DNA of 64,000 bases from Cohnella herbarum (GTDB taxonomy: Bacteria; Bacillota; Bacilli; Paenibacillales; Paenibacillaceae): positions 8,233,001 to 8,297,000 of the forward strand of contig NZ_CP051680.1 of NCBI RefSeq assembly GCF_012849095.1, in the 5' to 3' direction. The translations under genes and the position numbers were made by a program. The notes beneath the pieces are model-generated. The model saw only the letters and a list, made by a program, of their open reading frames with translations, made no database searches and was not told the DNA's origin. Below, piece by piece: positions 8,106 to 16,105 of this stretch (the first letter of the stretch is position 1; every line of letters begins with the position of its first letter).

Positions 8106-9017
8106 CTATTTGATGTTTAAATGTTTGCGATAATAGGCGTTTCTGTATCCGGTGGGAGTCAAATGTTCGTATTTACGAAAAAGTCTAATAAAATACTTCT
8201 CGTCGGACATTCCGATGTCGAAAGCGATCTGTTTAACCGTGCGATTGGAGCTCGTAAGAAGCGATTTGGCTCGGGCCATTTTCTGGATATGGATATATTC
8301 CTGAAGGTTCATCCCCATCGTTCTCTTGAACAGCCTAGATAAGTAATCGCGATTGTAGCCGTATTTCTCGGCTATGAACGATACGGTTAAAGGCTCGGCG
8401 GCATGAACCCGGATCCATTCCACGATCGAGGAGACGAGCGGGTCGGGCGAATAGCGTTTGCCGTGTATAAGGCCGCTCTCCGCTTGCTCCGCGAGTTCGA
8501 GCACGATCGAAGTAGCCGCATAGTGAAGGGCTCGCCGATAATGAAGCTTCGAGTTCGCCAGATGCTGGAGCTGTTGGAAAAGAACATCGATACGTTCGTT
8601 GCTGCTTAAACGGAAAAATAACGGGAGGAAAAGGGAGCCGTTGATGGAGGAGAGAAATTCGTTGGATTGCCCGAGCAGACGGGCTTGTTCCCATTCCTCT
8701 TCGCCGCAAAATTGCAAAGCGTCCGTACATAGAAAATGAAACCAGTAGAAGGATAGCGCTCCGTCGCTCGGTTGATAGCCGGAATGCGGGATCCCGGGCG
8801 GGATAAGCAAGGCGGTTCCCGGCGATACGCAATACCGTTCGTCGTCTTGCTCGATGTAAAGCGTGCCCCGAACGCCGACGATGAACTCGTAGCTGTCGAT
8901 CTTACGGCTCGAATGGGTCCAAGGGACGGGGGAATGAAATTGTCCCGAGGATAGGAATTCCAATGGTTTACGGATATCGAGTTTGACGAATCGCAAGCGA
9001 CAGCGCTCCCTTTCCAT
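8106..9017 (-). CDS. AraC-family transcriptional regulator
   Basis: Up to 303 residues. Residues 20-110 form a cupin-like sensor half (VGVRGTLYIEQDDERYCVSPGTALLIPPGIPHSGY), and the last 100 residues hold the double helix-turn-helix of AraC/XylS proteins (PLTVSFIAEKYGYNRDYLSR, then TVKQIAFDIGMSDEKYFIRL). The ATG at 9017 lacks a clear ribosome site. An in-frame TTG at 8996 has AAAGGGAG 9 bases upstream and may be the true start, giving 296 residues. It lies 32 bases after the LacI gene on the same strand. A sugar-responsive role is likely, but the target is unknown. Confidence 0.8.
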   Translation of the reverse strand: MERERCRLRFVKLDIRKPLEFLSSGQFHSPVPWTHSSRKIDSYEFIVGVRGTLYIEQDDERYCVSPGTALLIPPGIPHSGYQPSDGALSFYWFHFLCTDALQFCGEEEWEQARLLGQSNEFLSSINGSLFLPLFFRLSSNERIDVLFQQLQHLANSKLHYRRALHYAATSIVLELAEQAESGLIHGKRYSPDPLVSSIVEWIRVHAAEPLTVSFIAEKYGYNRDYLSRLFKRTMGMNLQEYIHIQKMARAKSLLTSSNRTVKQIAFDIGMSDEKYFIRLFRKYEHLTPTGYRNAYYRKHLNIK

Positions 9018-9048
9018 GATTCCGGATAGGGTTATTATACAATATCGC

Positions 9049-10074
9049 TTATGCGCGAGTAACCGTTTGCAGCGAAGATTCGCGCACGACGAGACGGTGA
9101 GGGATAATCTGGCGCGTCGTGATCTCGACTTGCTGGATCATCCGCAGCACCATTTGCGAAGCGGTATAGCCGAGCTGATAGGTGCCTACGTCGATACTTG
9201 TAATAGGAGGCATCGTTAATTCGGATAAGGCGATATTGTTGAAGCTGACGATGGCTACGTCTTGAGGGATCCGGTAGCCTAATTCGGCCAGCCCTTTCAG
9301 AACGCCGAACGCGACGAAATCGTCAATGACGACCAATGCGGTAGGAGGCTCCGGCTGGGACATGATGGATGCCATTGCGCGATATCCGCTTTCGAGGAGG
9401 AACTCTCCTTCTACGACCCAGCTTTGTTTGATCGGCAAATTAGCTTCCGAGAGAGCTTTGGTATACCCTGCCATGCGATCTTGCGTCATGGCTAGCTTGG
9501 TCGGGCCGCTTACGAATCCGATTCGCCGCTGCCCCTGGGCGATCAAATGTTTCGTGGCGTCATACGCGGCTAACACGTTGTCGTTGTCCACCGACGGAAC
9601 GTCTTCGTAGTCCAAACTTCTTCCGATGAGAGCGAAGGGAACTTTTTCCTTCCGCAGGAAAGCGATAATCGGATCGGATGAACGCGAATAGAGCAACAGC
9701 AAGCCGTCGATTCGCCCGCCCCGAACGAGCCGGGTAACGGTTTCTAACTCCTCTTGCTCGTTGCTTCCCGCCGCCATCAGCAAGTCGTATCCCGCACGGG
9801 TCAGTTGCGCAAGAACCCCTCTTATTAATTCGTAAAAGAAAAAGTTGAGCAGCAACTCTTCGGCAGGCTTCGGTAGAACGACCGCGATCGTGCGGGTTGT
9901 TCTGGAAACGAGGCTTTTCGCCATCAAATTCGGATGATATCCTAATTCTTCCATAATTTCTTTTACTTTTCTACTCGTTTCCGCGCTGATCCGGGGATGT
10001 TCGGCAATGACCCTGGACACCGTTGAAGGAGATACGCCCGCTTTTTTGGCTACATCTTTTATCGTTACCGTCAT
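9049..10074 (-). CDS. LacI-family repressor, probably of the maltodextrin operon
   Basis: 341 residues. The N-terminal LacI helix-turn-helix is canonical (TIKDVAKKAGVSPSTVSRVI), with the hinge helix SRKVKEIMEELGYHPNLMAKSL, followed by a periplasmic-binding-like effector domain (ANLPIKQSWVVEGEF, PTALVVIDDFVAFGVLKGL). The ATG at 10074 has AAGGAAG 9 bases upstream; longer readings add a non-conserved leader. It is divergent from the maltodextrin ABC operon, and the intervening region contains LacI-type operators with an AAACG core. This is the usual arrangement for MalR-type control of maltose uptake (inference). Confidence 0.88.
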   Translation of the reverse strand: MTVTIKDVAKKAGVSPSTVSRVIAEHPRISAETSRKVKEIMEELGYHPNLMAKSLVSRTTRTIAVVLPKPAEELLLNFFFYELIRGVLAQLTRAGYDLLMAAGSNEQEELETVTRLVRGGRIDGLLLLYSRSSDPIIAFLRKEKVPFALIGRSLDYEDVPSVDNDNVLAAYDATKHLIAQGQRRIGFVSGPTKLAMTQDRMAGYTKALSEANLPIKQSWVVEGEFLLESGYRAMASIMSQPEPPTALVVIDDFVAFGVLKGLAELGYRIPQDVAIVSFNNIALSELTMPPITSIDVGTYQLGYTASQMVLRMIQQVEITTRQIIPHRLVVRESSLQTVTRA

Positions 10075-10160
10075 AATAGCGATCTTCCTTTTCGATTCAT
10101 TATGATTATTCCTATTGTATCTTAACTTGGATGAATACGTAATGATGAACATTACGAGTT

Positions 10161-10259
10161 TTGTGCCATCGTTGCGCAAGTATGCGATTACAGCGTGCTA
10201 TTATTGCACAGATATGCGATTACATTGTGCCATATGTGGCGCAAACGCACAATAATAGC
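10161..10259. repeat. Nested direct and inverted repeats between lacI-type gene and maltodextrin operon
   Basis: TATGCGATTACA-x-x-GTGC occurs at 10181-10198 and 10213-10230, 32 bases apart (three helical turns). TTGTGCCAT followed by a GCGCAA block occurs at 10161-10179 and 10225-10244. GCTATTATTG (10197-10206) is inverted at 10250-10259. The clustering in a divergent regulatory region suggests cooperative protein binding, but the binding protein cannot be named from the sequence. Confidence 0.55.
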
Positions 10260-10328
10260 GATTTTTCGTAAATAGGAGATATTCGGAGTAAATTTGAATA
10301 AACATACGTTTTTCCATAGATTTTTAAC

Positions 10329-10344
10329 TGTGCAAACGGTTTAC
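10329..10344 (+). promoter_or_regulatory. LacI-type operator 1 overlapping maltodextrin promoter
   Basis: TGTGCAAACGGTTTAC resembles LacI/MalR operators centred on AAACGNTT. It is not a good CcpA site because the downstream C of cre is missing. It overlaps a candidate -35 (TTTACT, 10340-10345) that is followed 17-19 bases later by an AT-rich -10 region (ATTATA/TATAAA, 10363-10370). A bound repressor would block the polymerase. Confidence 0.55.
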
Positions 10345-10452
10345 TTTTCCGTGAAAACAATTATTATAAAACTATGTTCAAAAGCGCTTACATCATCCGG
10401 AAATGCTTAGCTGACCGCGGTTTCATCGGATTTCAGAATTATTTTGCGGATT

Positions 10453-10470
10453 TGTACAAACGTTTGCACA
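10453..10470 (+). promoter_or_regulatory. LacI-type operator 2 in leader of maltodextrin operon
   Basis: TGTACAAACGTTTGCACA is a palindrome with one mismatched pair and the classic AAACGTTT core. It lies about 85 bases downstream of the promoter and 93 bases before the lipoprotein start. With operator 1 at 124 bases distance it could support looping or a roadblock. The rest of the 488-base gap (10075-10562) contains only the repeats listed above and a short palindrome near 10486; the frame that opens at 10374 has no homology to a signal peptide and is taken as leader. Confidence 0.65.
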
Positions 10471-10562
10471 ATAATCTGAAATTCAGAAATTGGGAATCAT
10501 TAAGTTATGGGATGTTGCAATCGCACCAAATCATGGAATTAAGAGAGGGGTTCTACATTTTT

Positions 10563-11897
10563 ATGAACAAATCCAAATGGTTACTCGTGTCTCTCGTGCT
10601 TGCGATGGTATTCGTGCTTGCGGCATGCGGCGGCAAAGAGAATAACGACGCATCTTCGACGCCTAGCGCAAGCGCCCCGGCAGCTACTGAAAGCGCAAGC
10701 GCTCCTGCCTCCGAAGAAGCACCGGCAGAAGAGTATTTGCCCGAAGAAGGAGCTAAGCTGGTCGTATGGTATTCCGCTAGCGAGAAAGCTCTCGTTGACG
10801 AAGCGGCTAAACTTTACAAAGAAAAATACGGCATCGACATCGAATATCAAGACGTAGGTCCGGATAAGTCGATCGAGAAAATGATCACGGACGGTCCTGC
10901 CGGAGTAGGCGCGGACGTATTCTTGGCCGTACATGACCGTTTGGGCTCCGCGGTTCAAGCCGGCGTCGTTCTTCCGAACGATCTTCACGGCGAAGAGTCC
11001 ACCGCAAACAATTCCGATAAATCGGTAGAAGCATTGACGATCGACGGTCAATTGTACGGCTATCCGATGTCCGTTGAGACAACGGCCGTGTTCTACAACA
11101 AAGATCTGTTCCCCGATACGAACGGAGAAGCTCCGAAGGACTGGAACGGAGTTATCGAATTCGCTAAAAAGTTCAATGACGCGAAAGCACAAAAATACGC
11201 GTACATGTGGGAAGTCGGCAATGGTTACTGGAGCTGGGGCTTCTTCGGCGGATACGGCGGATACGTATTCGGCAAAGACGGCACGGATCCCGCCGATATC
11301 GGTCTGAACAACGCCGGTAGCGTTGAAGCGGCTAAATTCTTCGGTAGCTTAAAAAATCTAATTCTTCCAATTAAAGCAGCGGATATTAAAGCCGACATCA
11401 AAACGAGCTTGTTCAACGAAGGCAAACTGGCAATGAACGTCAGCGGTCCTTGGCAAGTGGGGGAATTCAAAAAATCCGTAGCTAATCTTGGCGTAATGGA
11501 ATATCCGACCTTGCCTAACGGCAAACCGATGATGCCGTTCTCCGGCGTTAAAGGCTTCTTGGTCAACGCGAACACGAAATATCCGATCGCGGCGAAATTG
11601 TTCGCGGAACTTATTTCTTCCGAAGCGCTTCAAGCGAAAAACTTCGAATTGTTCGGAAGCTTGCCTTCCAACAAAAACGTGGCGGCAAGCGCGACGGTAA
11701 GCGGCGATCCGTTCGCAAGCGTGTTCTTGAAACAATTCGACAATTCCACTCCGATGCCTAAGATCGCGGAAATGGCCGGCTTCTGGGGAACTCATGAAGC
11801 TGCGCTCTCTTCCCTCTGGAACGACGGAGCGGATGCTCAAACGACTATGGACGATTGGGCTAAAAAAGTAAAAGACAGCAACGCTGCCGCGCAGTAA
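10563..11897 (+). CDS. Maltodextrin-type ABC substrate-binding lipoprotein (MalE/MdxE-like)
   Basis: 444 residues with a lipoprotein signal peptide (MNKSKWLLVSLVLAMVFVLAAC, lipid-modified C22), then a Ser/Ala/Pro/Glu-rich tether (about 25-60) and a type-1 solute-binding fold (KLVVWYSASEKALVDEAAKL, then VFYNKDLFPDTNGEAPKDW and FNEGKLAMNVSGPWQVGEF). It binds the sugar outside the membrane for the two permeases that follow. I chose the ATG at 10563 for the signal peptide; the frame extends upstream to 10374, but that part does not look exported. A strong stem-loop follows the stop, as between malE and malF elsewhere. The neighbouring amylase genes point to maltodextrins. Confidence 0.88.
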   Translation: MNKSKWLLVSLVLAMVFVLAACGGKENNDASSTPSASAPAATESASAPASEEAPAEEYLPEEGAKLVVWYSASEKALVDEAAKLYKEKYGIDIEYQDVGPDKSIEKMITDGPAGVGADVFLAVHDRLGSAVQAGVVLPNDLHGEESTANNSDKSVEALTIDGQLYGYPMSVETTAVFYNKDLFPDTNGEAPKDWNGVIEFAKKFNDAKAQKYAYMWEVGNGYWSWGFFGGYGGYVFGKDGTDPADIGLNNAGSVEAAKFFGSLKNLILPIKAADIKADIKTSLFNEGKLAMNVSGPWQVGEFKKSVANLGVMEYPTLPNGKPMMPFSGVKGFLVNANTKYPIAAKLFAELISSEALQAKNFELFGSLPSNKNVAASATVSGDPFASVFLKQFDNSTPMPKIAEMAGFWGTHEAALSSLWNDGADAQTTMDDWAKKVKDSNAAAQ

Positions 11898-11920
11898 TCT
11901 TCGTTCGGCATTCATAAATA

Positions 11921-11955
11921 CCATTCACCCGCCGCTCATCGGCGGGTGTAATGGG
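11921..11955 (+). other. Intercistronic stem-loop between binding protein and permease genes
   Basis: CCATTCACCCGCCG pairs with CGGCGGGTG-T-AATGG around a CTCAT loop: a 14-bp stem with one bulge and no U-tract after it. It lies between the binding-protein stop and the permease start and probably stabilises the upstream mRNA or lowers read-through, giving more binding protein than permease. Confidence 0.65.
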
Positions 11956-11977
11956 TTCAGAAAGGAGATGACTCAGC

Positions 11978-13270
11978 TTGAAGCAAAATTCGGTAGCCGC
12001 CGGTTGGCTTTCGGTATTGTGTGCCGGCTTGGGACAGTGGTATAACAAGCAATACTCCAAAGGCCTGCTGTTCGTACTTATTCATGCTACTGGGGTTTAT
12101 CTTATCTCGACGACGTTATTAACTAAAATTAAAGGGCTAATTACTCTTGGCGATCAAGGGCAGCACCTGGAAAAAGTAGGCAAAATATTCAAAAACGTTC
12201 CGGGAGACCACTCCATTTTCATGATGATTTACGGGGTTCTCTCTGTCATTATTGTGGCTCTGTATATCGTCTTCTATATTTTGAATATTCGCGATGCCGT
12301 AGCTGTAGGCCGTAAACGGGACAGCGGCAGTGCCGTGAAGGGATTAAACAACGATATTTTCCCTTGGGCGCTTCTAGCGCTGCCGATTATCGGAGTCCTG
12401 TTCTTCACGATCATGCCTATCGTGTTTACTTCTTTACTCGCATTTACCAACTACGCTTCGCCCAATCATATACCGCCGAAAAATTTGGTGGACTGGGTCG
12501 GGTTCGACACCTTTCACAAGCTGTTTAACATGAACGTCTGGGCCGATACCTTTACGGGGGTTCTGACCTGGACGATTATTTGGGCGGTATTAGCTACCGT
12601 TACCTGTTATTTCGGAGGAATTCTGGTTGCGTTGCTCATCAATCAACAGGGGATCAAGCTGAAAGGCTTCTGGAGAATGCTGTTTATTATCCCTTATGCG
12701 ATTCCTCAATTTGTTTCCTTGCTGATTATGAGAAATATGCTGAACGAGAAGTTCGGACCGATAAACCAATATTTCAGATATTTCGGTTTGGAAGGATTGC
12801 CTTGGCTGAACGATCCGTTCTGGGCAAAAGTATCCGTTATCGTCGTCAACATGTGGATCGGAATACCGGTTTCGATGGTACTCGTCATGGGAATCTTGAC
12901 GACGATCCCGAAAGACTTGTACGAGGCAGCAGACGTAGACGGAGCGTCCGCGTGGATGAAATTCCGCAATATCACGATGCCTTATGTCCTGTTTGCGACG
13001 GCGCCGATCTTGATTACGCAGTTTGCGGGCAATATCAACAGCTTTAACGTAATCTTCCTTCTGACCAGCGGTAATCCCGCGACGATGAAGTACAACAACG
13101 CGGGACAGACGGATCTGCTCGTCACCTGGTTGTATAAGCTGACGCTCGATTTCAACCAGTACAATATCGCGGCTACCGTAGCGATCCTGCTATTCCTGAT
13201 CATCGCCGTAATGTCGGTTCTGTTATATAGCAGAACTAGATCGTTCAAGGAGGAGGACATGATCCAATGA
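11978..13270 (+). CDS. Maltodextrin ABC permease, MalF/MdxF-like
   Basis: 430 residues. The start is TTG 11978 behind AAAGGAGATGA. An extra N-terminal membrane region (residues 1-110, containing AGLGQWYNKQYSKGLLFV) precedes the usual six-helix MalF core, as in the roughly 435-residue MdxF of Bacillus. The coupling helix reads YEAADVDGASAWMKFRNITM, the EAA loop that docks on the ATPase. It pairs with the MalG-like protein encoded with a 4-base overlap downstream. No ATPase gene is in the operon, so a shared MsmX-type ATPase encoded elsewhere is presumed. Confidence 0.88.
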   Translation: MKQNSVAAGWLSVLCAGLGQWYNKQYSKGLLFVLIHATGVYLISTTLLTKIKGLITLGDQGQHLEKVGKIFKNVPGDHSIFMMIYGVLSVIIVALYIVFYILNIRDAVAVGRKRDSGSAVKGLNNDIFPWALLALPIIGVLFFTIMPIVFTSLLAFTNYASPNHIPPKNLVDWVGFDTFHKLFNMNVWADTFTGVLTWTIIWAVLATVTCYFGGILVALLINQQGIKLKGFWRMLFIIPYAIPQFVSLLIMRNMLNEKFGPINQYFRYFGLEGLPWLNDPFWAKVSVIVVNMWIGIPVSMVLVMGILTTIPKDLYEAADVDGASAWMKFRNITMPYVLFATAPILITQFAGNINSFNVIFLLTSGNPATMKYNNAGQTDLLVTWLYKLTLDFNQYNIAATVAILLFLIIAVMSVLLYSRTRSFKEEDMIQ

Positions 13271-14097
13271 AACCGCGCATACTTTTCAGCTACCTATTGT
13301 TGATCTTGATCGCGATAGCCTGTATCTATCCGGCGTTATGGACGATCTTGTCCTCCTTCAGGGAAGGCAATTCCTTATTCAGCGATACGATTATTCCGAA
13401 AAAATGGACATTAGACCACTATCGGGATCTGTTCGTAGAGAGAACCGATAGGGCGATTCCTTATGCGACCTGGTACTTGAACACGTTGAAAGTGGCCGTG
13501 GCAAGCATGGTGCTTGGAACGCTTATCCAGCTATTGACGGCTTACGCCTTCTCGCGATTCCGCTTTAAAGGCCGCAAATCCATGCTCATGATCGTATTGA
13601 TCCTCGGCATGTTCCCGGGTTTCTTAAGCCTTATTGCGATTTTTACGATTCTTAACACGCTGAATCTTCTTGATTCCTTGTGGGCTCTTATCCTCGTTTA
13701 TTCTGCCGGAGCGGCTCTTGGGATGTTCGTGGCCAAAGGGTTCTTCGATACGATTCCGAGAAGCTTGGAAGAAGCGGCCAGAATCGATGGAGCCAGCCAT
13801 ATGAAGATCTTCGTCAGCATTATCCTGCCGTTGTCGAGACCGATTATTACTTACATCTCTCTTACGACTTTTGCAGGCGCATGGGTAGACTTCATTTTCG
13901 CGAGAGCGATTCTAAGAACGCCGGAAAACTGGACGTTAGCCGTCGGACTGTGGAATATCATCGACGCTTATAACAGTACCGAGTTTACCTTGTTCGCAGC
14001 CGGATGCGTCCTTGTGGCGATCCCGATTACGCTTCTGTTCATGTACACGCAACGATTCTTGGTGGACGGCTTAACCGCGGGAGCGTCTAAAGGATGA
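13267..14097 (+). CDS. Maltodextrin ABC permease, MalG/MdxG-like
   Basis: 276 residues, six predicted membrane helices. The EAA loop is EEAARIDGASHMKIFVSIIL near residue 175. The N-terminal helix (LFSYLLLILIAIACIYPALW) and the pattern up to GLTAGASKG at the C-terminus match MalG-type permeases. The ATG overlaps the stop of the preceding permease by 4 bases, and its own stop overlaps the amylase start, so the three are translationally coupled. It forms the second half of the translocation channel for maltodextrins. Confidence 0.9.
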   Translation: MKPRILFSYLLLILIAIACIYPALWTILSSFREGNSLFSDTIIPKKWTLDHYRDLFVERTDRAIPYATWYLNTLKVAVASMVLGTLIQLLTAYAFSRFRFKGRKSMLMIVLILGMFPGFLSLIAIFTILNTLNLLDSLWALILVYSAGAALGMFVAKGFFDTIPRSLEEAARIDGASHMKIFVSIILPLSRPIITYISLTTFAGAWVDFIFARAILRTPENWTLAVGLWNIIDAYNSTEFTLFAAGCVLVAIPITLLFMYTQRFLVDGLTAGASKG

Positions 14098-15698
14098 AGA
14101 AGACGATCAAGCAAACGCTTGGGCTCTTCACCGCGACGTTACTGCTGGCCGGGTGTACCTCCGCTCCCCCTGCGGAGTCTCCGGCAGCGTTACAGTCTCT
14201 TCAACCTATCCCCCCGAAGGTAGAAGGACCAACGAACGTGTATTACGAAGTATTCGTGCGATCTTTCGCGGATTCGAATAACGACGGCATCGGAGATTTG
14301 AACGGATTGACGGATAAGCTGGACTATCTGGACCGATTAGGGGTAGACGGGCTTTGGTTAATGCCGATTCAACCTTCGCCGAGTTATCATGGCTACGATG
14401 TAACCGACTATTACGGGATTCATCCCGACTACGGCACGATGGAAGATTTCAAACGGCTAATCGCGGAAGCTCACAAGAGAGATATTCGCATCCTGATGGA
14501 TTTAGTCGTCAATCATTCCAGCGTGGAGCACCCGTGGTTCGTAGATTCGGCAGCAAGCAAGGAAAGTCCTTATCGGAATTGGTACACCTGGGTAGACGAT
14601 GCCGAGAGCGCCCGGCCGGCGGACGGCGCGACGGGAAGCGCCCCATGGCATGAAACCGAGAACGGCCAATATCTTGGCGTGTTCTGGGGAGGGATGCCGG
14701 ATTTGAACTTCGATAACCCGGAAGTGCGCAAGGAAATGGTGGCCGTCGGCCAGTATTGGCTCAAGGAAGGCGTTGACGGCTTCCGGTTGGATGCCGCCAA
14801 GCACATTTTCGGAGATTTCAAATCGACGATCGCGACTCCCGCCGTTCAAGGCAAGAATAAAGCCTGGTGGCAGGAATTCAGACAGGGCATGAACGCCGTT
14901 AATCCGGAAGCTTATCTGGTGGGAGAAGTATGGGACGGAGCTTCTATCGTAGCTCCTTACTTGGACAATGCGCTGGACTCCGCCTTTAACTTCGATCTGG
15001 CAGGGACGCTCCTGGGCGCGGCGACTTCTGAGTCGGGTGCTAGCATCGGCTTCACCCTGTCCCGGATGCACGAATATTTCGCGAAAACTTCAAATGGCAA
15101 ATTCGTGGATGCGCCGTTTCTGTCCAATCACGACCAGACCCGCGTCATGAGCGCCGTCGGCAACAACGTCGATCATGCGAAGCTGGCAGCCTCGCTGCTG
15201 CTTACGATGCCGGGAAATCCTTTCATCTATTATGGCGAAGAACTGGGAATGAGCGGAATGAAGCCGGACGAGAAGCTCCGCGAGCCGTTTCCGTGGGCTG
15301 CCGAAGCCGGGAAATCCGGCGAGACGACCTGGGAAAGCTCGAGTTACCGGGCTGAGGGAGTATCCGTGGAGGAGCAAGAGGAAGCGCCCGATTCTCTGCT
15401 GAATCACTATCGCACGCTGATTTCCTGGCGGGCGATGGAGAAGCCGCTCAGGGAAGGAACGATCGCTTACTATGATACGGACAATCCGTCCTTAACCTCG
15501 TATGTTAGAGCGAGCGGAGAAGAGCAGGTATTGGTCGTTCACAATATGTCGAAGGAACCTCAGAGCTTAACGCTGCAAGCGACGAAGGCGCAGCCTATTG
15601 CGTTCGCAAAGTTGGCACTGACGAATAACGGCGACGCTAAGCTGGACAATCAAGTTCTCGAGCTTCCGCCGTACTCAACGGTCGTGCTTAAGCCTTAA
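14094..15698 (+). CDS. GH13 alpha-amylase family lipoprotein
   Basis: 534 residues with a lipoprotein signal (MKKTIKQTLGLFTATLLLAGC, C21), then the GH13 barrel: region I LMDLVVNHSS, region II DGFRLDAAKH (nucleophile Asp), region III VGEVWDG (acid/base Glu), region IV FLSNHDQTR (transition-state Asp), and a short C-terminal beta domain. The enzyme would sit on the outer face of the membrane and trim maltodextrins or starch fragments beside the transporter. It is the last gene of the operon (ATGA overlap with the permease) and is followed by a strong terminator. An oligo-1,6-glucosidase-like specificity is possible; the exact linkage cannot be read from the motifs. Confidence 0.9.
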   Translation: MKKTIKQTLGLFTATLLLAGCTSAPPAESPAALQSLQPIPPKVEGPTNVYYEVFVRSFADSNNDGIGDLNGLTDKLDYLDRLGVDGLWLMPIQPSPSYHGYDVTDYYGIHPDYGTMEDFKRLIAEAHKRDIRILMDLVVNHSSVEHPWFVDSAASKESPYRNWYTWVDDAESARPADGATGSAPWHETENGQYLGVFWGGMPDLNFDNPEVRKEMVAVGQYWLKEGVDGFRLDAAKHIFGDFKSTIATPAVQGKNKAWWQEFRQGMNAVNPEAYLVGEVWDGASIVAPYLDNALDSAFNFDLAGTLLGAATSESGASIGFTLSRMHEYFAKTSNGKFVDAPFLSNHDQTRVMSAVGNNVDHAKLAASLLLTMPGNPFIYYGEELGMSGMKPDEKLREPFPWAAEAGKSGETTWESSSYRAEGVSVEEQEEAPDSLLNHYRTLISWRAMEKPLREGTIAYYDTDNPSLTSYVRASGEEQVLVVHNMSKEPQSLTLQATKAQPIAFAKLALTNNGDAKLDNQVLELPPYSTVVLKP

Positions 15699-15719
15699 CC
15701 GAATCTTGACGACAAGTTT

Positions 15720-15762
15720 CCCCCGAACCTGAACCCCCTTCAGGTTCGCGGGGATTTTTTAT
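15720..15762 (+). terminator. Rho-independent terminator of maltodextrin operon
   Basis: CCCCGAACCTGAA pairs with TTCAGGTTCGCGGGG around a CCCCC loop and is followed by ATTTTTTATT. It begins 22 bases after the amylase stop. Confidence 0.9.
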
Positions 15763-16105
15763 TGTAAAGGAAATTTTACTCGATCAAAAATTGCGGATAA
15801 CGCGTCGGCTGGTAGCGTGGCTAAACTTCTTTGCTTGATTCTACGGAATCTAGCTCCTGAGCAAAGCACCCATATCCAATCGGATATGGGTGTGCAGGGA
15901 TATGCAGTTCACTCAGGTTGCCGGGAAATAGCGGTTGATGGAAAAAATGATTAAAAAAATTAAAATAACCGCTAAATGATAAGATCTCGCGTTGCGCCCT
16001 CTGTCGGCTAGCAGGCAGAGTCACCCGGTAGGGGGATTGCGTTGTTCTGCGAACGCCTATGTACTCCCTTACATACAATGAAGCACTTACACGAAGGACT
16101 GGGGA
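15763..16105 (+). other. Long structured, gene-free region upstream of transporter gene
   Basis: This 343-base stretch has no convincing ORF. At 15867-15892 there is a perfect hairpin with an 11-bp stem (CACCCATATCC and its complement) and a 4-base loop. Further dyads follow near 16007-16023 (CTCTG/CAGAG) and 16039-16056 (GCGTT/AACGC), with AT-rich sequence between (15940-15980). The density of dyads before a transporter gene suggests a structured leader. I could not match it to a riboswitch class I can recall. Confidence 0.4.

Noticed and set aside
10329..10344. CcpA cre site at the maltodextrin promoter
   Set aside because: It fits TGNAANCG but lacks the required downstream C; the LacI/MalR-type pattern fits better.
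10374..10562. 63-residue N-terminal extension of the maltodextrin-binding protein
   Set aside because: It would place the lipoprotein signal internally and covers the operator at 10453-10470. No ribosome site precedes 10374.
15763..16105. Known riboswitch (M-box, yybP-ykoY, ZTP, ydaO, guanidine, TPP, cobalamin, T-box)
   Set aside because: I looked for the conserved core strings of these classes and found none. Only unassigned hairpins remain.
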